This document shows, piece by piece, positions 59,128 to 64,000 of a DNA stretch of 64,000 bases. The notes under the pieces are model-generated. The model was not told the origin of the DNA and searched no databases. It saw only the letters and a list, made by a program, of their open reading frames with translations. How positions within the stretch are numbered: position 1 is the first letter of the stretch; each line of letters begins with the position of its first letter. The DNA comes from Streptomyces griseorubiginosus (GTDB lineage Bacteria > Actinomycetota > Actinomycetes > Streptomycetales > Streptomycetaceae), in the NCBI RefSeq assembly GCF_001514195.1, contig NZ_KQ948735.1, positions 1,043,413 through 1,107,412 on the forward strand, in the 5' to 3' direction. The translations under genes and the position numbers were made by a program.

Positions 59128-60927
59128 CTAGAACACCGGCGTACCGTCCCGCGTGAGCTTCCAGTCCACCGACGCGAAGTCCTTCGGGTCCAGCACACCC
59201 TTCGCGGTCACCCACTCCGCGATCCGGGTACGGATCTCCGTCGACTCCGACCACAGCTCGGTGGCGGAGGCCACGTGCGGGAACGCCCCGCCACCGTTGG
59301 CCCGGTAGTTGTTCACCGCGAACACGAACTTCTGCGCGTCGTCCAGAGCGGCACCGTCGAACGTCAGGTTCTTGATCCGCGAACCCGCCGCCTGCGCGAT
59401 GTCGATCTCGTACGACAGCCCCGACACGTAGTCGTAGTTGTAGTCCGGGCGGTTGTTCGCGTTCGTCAGCTTCTCCACGTCCACCGGCGCACCCGCCGCC
59501 GTCCGCACGAAGTACTCCGCCGAGTACTCCAGGTACGCCCGGACCTGCGCACCCGTCAGCAGCTTCGCGACCAGCGTGTTGTCGTACACGTACAGGCTCG
59601 ACAGATCCCGGATCGTCACCGCCCCCGCCGGAATCTCCGAGGTCCGGGAGAAGGGGGACGCCTGCGCGATCACCGGCAGCGAGGCGTACTCCGTCGACGC
59701 CAGCGCCGCCCGGACCACGTCCTCCTGCACCTTCGTGATCAGGTCGATGATCGGGGCGTCCTTGTACCGCGCCTCGACCGTCGTCAGCGTGGCCGTCGCC
59801 GTCCCCACCACCTGGTTGACGTACTTCACGACCACGTCGTGGTCGTCCTTCAGCAGCTTCGTGATCTTCGGATCGTCCGCCACCGAGTTCGAGTTGAGCA
59901 CCTTCGACGACACCGACTCGACCGACCAGCGGCCCTTCTCGAAGACCAGCTCGACGTCGAACAGCGACAGCCGCTCCGCGTACGCCAACGGCTCCGACAG
60001 CACCACCGTCTTCCCGGTCTTCGCGTTGACGACCTTCAGCTCCGGGATCTCCACATGCGCATGCCCCACCAGGATCGCGTCGATCCCCGGCACCTGCTGC
60101 GCCACCAGCGCCGCCGAGTTCTCCACGTACGGCAACTGGTCACCGTACGACGACGTCCCCGACGAACCCGAGTGCGCCGACACCACCACCACGTCCGCAC
60201 CCATCGACCGCAGCTTCGGCACCCACTTCGCCGCCTGCTCCTCAAGCCCCGGGAACGTCAACTTCCCCTGCACGTACGCCTTGTCCCAGATCGCGATACC
60301 CGGGTTCGTCAGCCCCAGCACCGCCACCTTCACCGGCGGCGCACCCTTCACGTGGAACGTCTTGATGAAGTACGGCGGGAAAGCGGGCTTCAGCGTCTTC
60401 GCGTCCAGCGCGTTGGCGCCGAGCAGCGGGAAGTCGCACTGCTCCTCGAACTTCCGCAGCGTCTCGATGCCGTAGTTGAACTCGTGGTTGCCCAGCGCCA
60501 CCGCGTCGTACCCGATGGCGTTCATCGCCGCGGCCATCGGATGGACCGGACCACCCTTCGCGGTGATCGGGTCGACCTTCGCGTAGTAGTACGTCAGCGG
60601 CGTGCCCTGGATCGTGTCGCCCGCGTCCAGAAGCAGCGTGTTGCAGCGGCCCTTCTCCTTGCGGACCTGGTTCACCAGCGTCGAGATCCGCGACAGACCC
60701 TGCGCGTTGCCCGCCGCGTCCTTGTACTCCGCGTCCTTGAAGTAGTCCCAGTTGAAGACATGACCATGCAGGTCGGTGGTGCCCATGACCGTGAGCGAGT
60801 ACCGCTTCACCGGCTTCCTCCCGCTCTCCGCGCCCTGCGCGGCAGGAGCTCCCACGGCACCCGCCAGCGCGACCCCCGCTCCCGTCACGGCGGACTTCTC
60901 CAGGAACTTCCTGCGGTTCAAGGCCAT
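59128..60927 (-). CDS. Tat-exported 5'-nucleotidase/cyclic phosphodiesterase family protein
   Basis: 599-aa secreted metallophosphoesterase. A twin-arginine signal (NRRKFLEKSAVTGAGVALAGAV, then PAAQGAES) starts the protein. The dinuclear metal site follows: MGTTDLHGH, LLDAGDTIQG, ALGNHEFNYG, and VGHAHVEIP. The C-terminal nucleotidase domain (VIAQASPFSRTSEIPAGAVTIRDLSSLYVYDNTL) binds the nucleoside. It would release phosphate from external nucleotides or 2',3'-cyclic nucleotides. ATG 60927 has GAGGAG eight bases upstream. Divergent from the SIMPL gene. Confidence 0.93.
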   Translation of the reverse strand: MALNRRKFLEKSAVTGAGVALAGAVGAPAAQGAESGRKPVKRYSLTVMGTTDLHGHVFNWDYFKDAEYKDAAGNAQGLSRISTLVNQVRKEKGRCNTLLLDAGDTIQGTPLTYYYAKVDPITAKGGPVHPMAAAMNAIGYDAVALGNHEFNYGIETLRKFEEQCDFPLLGANALDAKTLKPAFPPYFIKTFHVKGAPPVKVAVLGLTNPGIAIWDKAYVQGKLTFPGLEEQAAKWVPKLRSMGADVVVVSAHSGSSGTSSYGDQLPYVENSAALVAQQVPGIDAILVGHAHVEIPELKVVNAKTGKTVVLSEPLAYAERLSLFDVELVFEKGRWSVESVSSKVLNSNSVADDPKITKLLKDDHDVVVKYVNQVVGTATATLTTVEARYKDAPIIDLITKVQEDVVRAALASTEYASLPVIAQASPFSRTSEIPAGAVTIRDLSSLYVYDNTLVAKLLTGAQVRAYLEYSAEYFVRTAAGAPVDVEKLTNANNRPDYNYDYVSGLSYEIDIAQAAGSRIKNLTFDGAALDDAQKFVFAVNNYRANGGGAFPHVASATELWSESTEIRTRIAEWVTAKGVLDPKDFASVDWKLTRDGTPVF

Positions 60928-61054
60928 CTCTTGATCTCCTCGGGGAAAGGTCAACAACGCGCGTAGATTCTGACCCGGTCATGCTGAACCGCAACAGACC
61001 CCACAGGTTTCGATCTGGTGACTCACCGCGCGAAAACTGACACAGTGAGTCGTT

Positions 61055-61741
61055 ATGACCGTTCCCTACGGCACACCCGACGCACCCCGCATCGCCGTCC
61101 GCGGCGAAGCCCACCTCGAAGTCGACCCCGAGATCGCCCGCATCGGCGTCACCGTCGCCTCCCGCGGCAAGGACCGCCGCACCGCCCTCGACGACCTCAC
61201 CCGCCGCAACACCACCGTCCTGGACCTCCTCAAGTCCTACGGCGACGCCGTCGAACACCTCGAGACCGGCTCCTTCACCGTCACCCCCGAACTCAAGGAA
61301 CACGGCCGCGGCGAACGCGTCCACGCCTACCACGGCCACGTCCACATCACCGCCGAACTCACTGACTTCACCGCACTGGGCGAACTCACGACCCGACTGG
61401 CCGACCAGGAGTTGACCCGCGTCGACGGACCCTGGTGGGCCCTGCGCCGCGACTCACCCGTCTACCGCGAGGCCAGGCAACAGGCGGTACGGGAAGCCGT
61501 CCAGCGGGCCAAGGAGTACGCGGAAGCACTGGACACCTCCCTGGCGTCCCTGCTCGAACTCGCCGACATCGGAGCCGAGGACCCCGAACCCCGCTTCGTC
61601 GGCAAGGCGAGCCGCGCCCGCTCCATGGCCTACGAGTCCGCGGCCGACGCCACAGCCGCCCCCCTCGACCTCGAACCCCAGCGCCAGCACGTCTACGCCC
61701 ACGTCAACGCACGGTTCACGATGGCACCGCCGACCCTGTAA
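61055..61741 (+). CDS. SIMPL (DUF541) domain protein
   Basis: 228-aa protein with one SIMPL domain: IAVRGEAHLEVDPEIARIGVTVASRGKDRRTALDDL at the N-terminus and REARQQAVREAVQRAKEYAEAL in the middle, both typical. Unlike many family members it has no signal peptide, so it should be cytoplasmic. Function unknown. AGTGAG lies six bases before ATG 61055. Confidence 0.87.
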   Translation: MTVPYGTPDAPRIAVRGEAHLEVDPEIARIGVTVASRGKDRRTALDDLTRRNTTVLDLLKSYGDAVEHLETGSFTVTPELKEHGRGERVHAYHGHVHITAELTDFTALGELTTRLADQELTRVDGPWWALRRDSPVYREARQQAVREAVQRAKEYAEALDTSLASLLELADIGAEDPEPRFVGKASRARSMAYESAADATAAPLDLEPQRQHVYAHVNARFTMAPPTL

Positions 61742-61885
61742 CAGGTCGCCGCATTTGCTCCTGCGATGCTCATCGGAGCGGGGTCCCGCACACTTCAACA
61801 CTTGTCAAAAGGGCTTCACCCGGAGGTTGTTGAGTCGTCATGTGCGACCAACTCCCTACCCGCCGGTAAGGCCTAATGTCGAAAC

Positions 61886-63322
61886 ATGCGCCGAGCAAAA
61901 ATCGTCTGCACCCTGGGCCCCGCCACCGACTCCTACGACCAGATCAAAGACCTGGTCGACGCCGGAATGGACGTAGCCCGCTTCAACCTCAGCCACGGCA
62001 GCTACGCCGAACACGAGGAGCGGTACCACCGCGTCCGCAAGGCCTCCGACGAGACCGGCCGCAGCGTCGGCCTCCTCGCCGACCTTCAGGGCCCGAAGAT
62101 CCGACTCGGCCACTTCACCGAAGGACCCGTACTCCTTGAACGCGGGGACGCCTTCACCATCACGGTCGAAGAGGGCGCGGAAGGCGACCAGCGGTCCTGC
62201 GGCACGACATACACCGGGCTGGCGGACGATGTCACCGTCGGCGAACGCATCCTCGTCGACGACGGCAAGGTCTGCCTGGAGGTCACCTCGGTCGACGGCC
62301 CCCGCGTCCACACCCGCGTGGTCGAGGGCGGCATGGTCTCCGACCACAAGGGCCTGAACCTTCCGGGTGTCTCGGTCTCGGTCCCGGCCTTGTCGGAGAA
62401 GGACGAGGAGGACCTGCGCTGGGCGCTGCGCATGGGCTTCGACGTGATCGCCCTGTCCTTCGTCCGCTCCGGCCGCGACATCGAGGACGTCCACCGGATC
62501 ATGGACGCGGCGGGACGCCGGGTCCCGGTCATCGCCAAGGTGGAGAAGCCCCAGGCGGTCGACGCCATCGAGGACATCGTCGCCGCCTTCGACGGCATCA
62601 TGGTGGCCCGCGGCGACCTGGGCGTGGAGATGCCGCTGGAGCAGGTGCCGATCGTCCAGAAGCGCGCGATCAAACTGGCCAAGCGCAACGCCAAGCCGGT
62701 GATCGTCGCGACCCAGATGCTGGACTCGATGATCGAGAACTCGCGCCCCACGCGCGCGGAGGCGTCCGACGTCGCCAACGCGGTCATCGACGGCACGGAC
62801 GCGGTGATGCTGTCCGGCGAGACGAGCGTCGGCAAGCACGCGATCGAGACCGTCCGGACGATGGCCAAGATCGTGGAGGCGGCGGAGGAGGACATCCTCG
62901 AGAAGGGCCTGCCGCCGCTGACGGAACGGAACAAGCCCCGCACGCAGGGAGGGGCTGTCGCCCGGGCGGCGGCGGAGATGGGCGACTTCCTCGGCGCGAA
63001 GTTCCTGGTGGCCTTCACCCAGTCAGGCGACACGGTGAAGCGGTTGTCGAGGTACCGGTCCCCGATCCCGCTCCTGGCCTTCACGCCGGAGCCGGCGACG
63101 CGGTCGCAGCTGAGCCTGACGTGGGGCGTGGAGACGTACCTGGGCCCGCAGGTGGATTCGACGGACGCGATGGTCGACCAGGTGGACGAACTCCTGCTGC
63201 GCTACGGGCGCTGCGAGAAGGGCGACGTGGTCGTCATCACGGCCGGCTCCCCACCCGGGGTGTCGGGCTCGACGAACCTGGTGCGTGTGCATCACATCGG
63301 GGAAGACGACAGCCCCAAGTAG
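61886..63322 (+). CDS. pyk: pyruvate kinase
   Basis: 478-aa glycolytic enzyme making pyruvate and ATP from PEP and ADP. It begins MRRAKIVCTLGPATDSYDQI; substrate and metal residues lie in ARFNLSHGSYAEHEER, LLADLQGPKIRLG, VIAKVEKPQAV (catalytic Lys) and VARGDLGVEMPLEQVP. ATQMLDSMIENSRPTRAEASDVANAVIDGTDAVMLSGETSVG is the family signature region. The C-terminal regulatory domain is complete. AAGG 14 bases upstream is the only ribosome-site candidate. Confidence 0.97.
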   Translation: MRRAKIVCTLGPATDSYDQIKDLVDAGMDVARFNLSHGSYAEHEERYHRVRKASDETGRSVGLLADLQGPKIRLGHFTEGPVLLERGDAFTITVEEGAEGDQRSCGTTYTGLADDVTVGERILVDDGKVCLEVTSVDGPRVHTRVVEGGMVSDHKGLNLPGVSVSVPALSEKDEEDLRWALRMGFDVIALSFVRSGRDIEDVHRIMDAAGRRVPVIAKVEKPQAVDAIEDIVAAFDGIMVARGDLGVEMPLEQVPIVQKRAIKLAKRNAKPVIVATQMLDSMIENSRPTRAEASDVANAVIDGTDAVMLSGETSVGKHAIETVRTMAKIVEAAEEDILEKGLPPLTERNKPRTQGGAVARAAAEMGDFLGAKFLVAFTQSGDTVKRLSRYRSPIPLLAFTPEPATRSQLSLTWGVETYLGPQVDSTDAMVDQVDELLLRYGRCEKGDVVVITAGSPPGVSGSTNLVRVHHIGEDDSPK

Positions 63323-63334
63323 GGGGTGGGTGGG

Positions 63335-64000
63335 TCAGTGCTTGGGACCTACGTGAGTGTCCATGAGGGCTACTGAGGCTTTGCGGGCGATGGAGATGTT
63401 GCGGCTGTTCGCCTGCTTCCACTCGACGCCCACGTGGTCGAGGGTGTCGGTGAAGAGCCGGATGATGTCGCCGGACAGGTTGGTGAAGAAGTACCGGGGA
63501 TATTCGTAGCGCTTCCGCTCCCCGGCTACGACACGGGTGGCCCAGTTGGTGATGCGGCATCCGTCGGAGTGAATGAGGCCGCGGATGAACTCCCAGGGGT
63601 GTTCGTCGACGATGGCCTGCTGCCAGGGTTCGAGAACGATGACGCGCTCATGCTTCCTGCCGGGGCCGTGTTGAGGGAACAGGCAGCGGAGGTGGGTGGA
63701 GCAAAGCTTCAGGTCGCGGCAACCAGCTTTACGGATGCGGCACACGGAGTTGTGCGGAAAGACAGTGCGCATGGCTCGTTCACACTCGTCCATGAGCTTG
63801 GGCCAGGCATCGTCGCAGGTGATCACCAGAGTTGGTGTGCGGTGGCCTGCCCACTGGACGATGCAGCCGTCACCTAGGTAGAAGCCGAGCAGGTAGCTGT
63901 ATGCGGCTTCGTTGAGGTCCCCACCTTCGCATCGCGGGCAGGGCAGCTTGCGCCGCCCAGGGCATTCACCGCGCTTAGCGCGGTCTAGGTGAAGCCATTT
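63335..64000 (-). CDS. LAGLIDADG-motif protein, 5' end cut by window edge
   Basis: 222 codons are present and the frame is open at the right edge, so the N-terminus is missing. A zinc-like CPGRRKLPCPRCEGG comes first. Two LAGLIDADG-type helices follow, YSYLLGFYLGDGCI and WEFIRGLIHSDGC, each ending in the acidic residue used for metal-dependent cleavage. A basic C-terminal region follows each (for example RKRYEYPRYFFTNLSGDIIRLF). This is a family common in streptomycetes and often labelled transcriptional regulator; a homing-endonuclease-derived DNA-binding protein fits the motifs better. It converges on pyk with 12 bases between. Confidence 0.8.
   Translation of the reverse strand, partial: KWLHLDRAKRGECPGRRKLPCPRCEGGDLNEAAYSYLLGFYLGDGCIVQWAGHRTPTLVITCDDAWPKLMDECERAMRTVFPHNSVCRIRKAGCRDLKLCSTHLRCLFPQHGPGRKHERVIVLEPWQQAIVDEHPWEFIRGLIHSDGCRITNWATRVVAGERKRYEYPRYFFTNLSGDIIRLFTDTLDHVGVEWKQANSRNISIARKASVALMDTHVGPKH

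Noticed and set aside
60960..61000. PHO box before the 5'-nucleotidase gene
   Set aside because: GGTTCA and GGGTCA-like half-sites occur on the minus strand, but they are 14 bases apart instead of the 11 needed for PhoP repeats.

Overview
The window is high-GC actinobacterial chromosome. Dense, often coupled genes (many ATGA/GTGA overlaps), strong G/C third-position bias, PriA in place of separate HisA and TrpF, and the small tryptophan protein TrpM all point to Streptomyces. From memory, the order matches the core region between pyk and dnaE of S. coelicolor, read in the opposite direction. No rRNA, tRNA, IS element, prophage or CRISPR array was seen. Most of the window is conserved core chromosome, with a few accessory islands.

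Layout. 1-1127 is the end of a DUF2252 gene. 1.3-9.3 kb reads forward: dnaE, a NYN-domain protein, an ABC exporter (ATPase and permease) and a DUF2567 membrane protein; a 54-aa basic protein lies in reverse behind dnaE. 9.3-13.3 kb reads in reverse: YbaK deacylase, LON-domain protein, a hypothetical protein and a beta-helix-like membrane protein. 13.5-19.2 kb is a fully coupled histidine operon (hisD-hisC-hisB-small membrane protein-hisH-priA-ridA-hisF). 20.0-28.8 kb carries hisI-trpE, three small membrane proteins, trpC-trpM-trpB-trpA, a DsbA-like protein and lgt. hisG, hisE, hisN, trpD, trpG and trpF are not in the window; PriA is expected to cover the TrpF step.

28.8-36.7 kb is a reverse operon of seven full-size genes: four different ADP-ribosylglycohydrolase-family proteins in tandem, then a chain of three 12-codon mini-ORFs built from a 35-bp tandem repeat, a ribokinase-like kinase, a class III CoA-transferase and a citrate-lyase-beta-like enzyme. 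This is the most unusual part of the window. 37.0-44.1 kb holds a VIT-type metal transporter with two candidate iron boxes, then gltB-gltD preceded by a candidate GlnR site.

44.3-52.2 kb is more accessory: rhomboid protease, TerF-like VWA protein, a divergent MarR/MFS pair with a palindromic operator, a Zn metalloprotease-like protein, and a divergent GH35 beta-galactosidase/AraC pair separated by five exact 20-bp repeats. 52.5-63.3 kb returns to housekeeping genes (chorismate mutase, receiver protein, PepN, Tat-exported 5'-nucleotidase, SIMPL protein, pyruvate kinase), interrupted by a two-gene siderophore-type unit (PLP decarboxylase and N-hydroxylase). The decarboxylase gene contains an in-frame copy of a dispersed 44-bp repeat found twice elsewhere in the window. 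The right edge is a LAGLIDADG-motif protein, cut by the window end.
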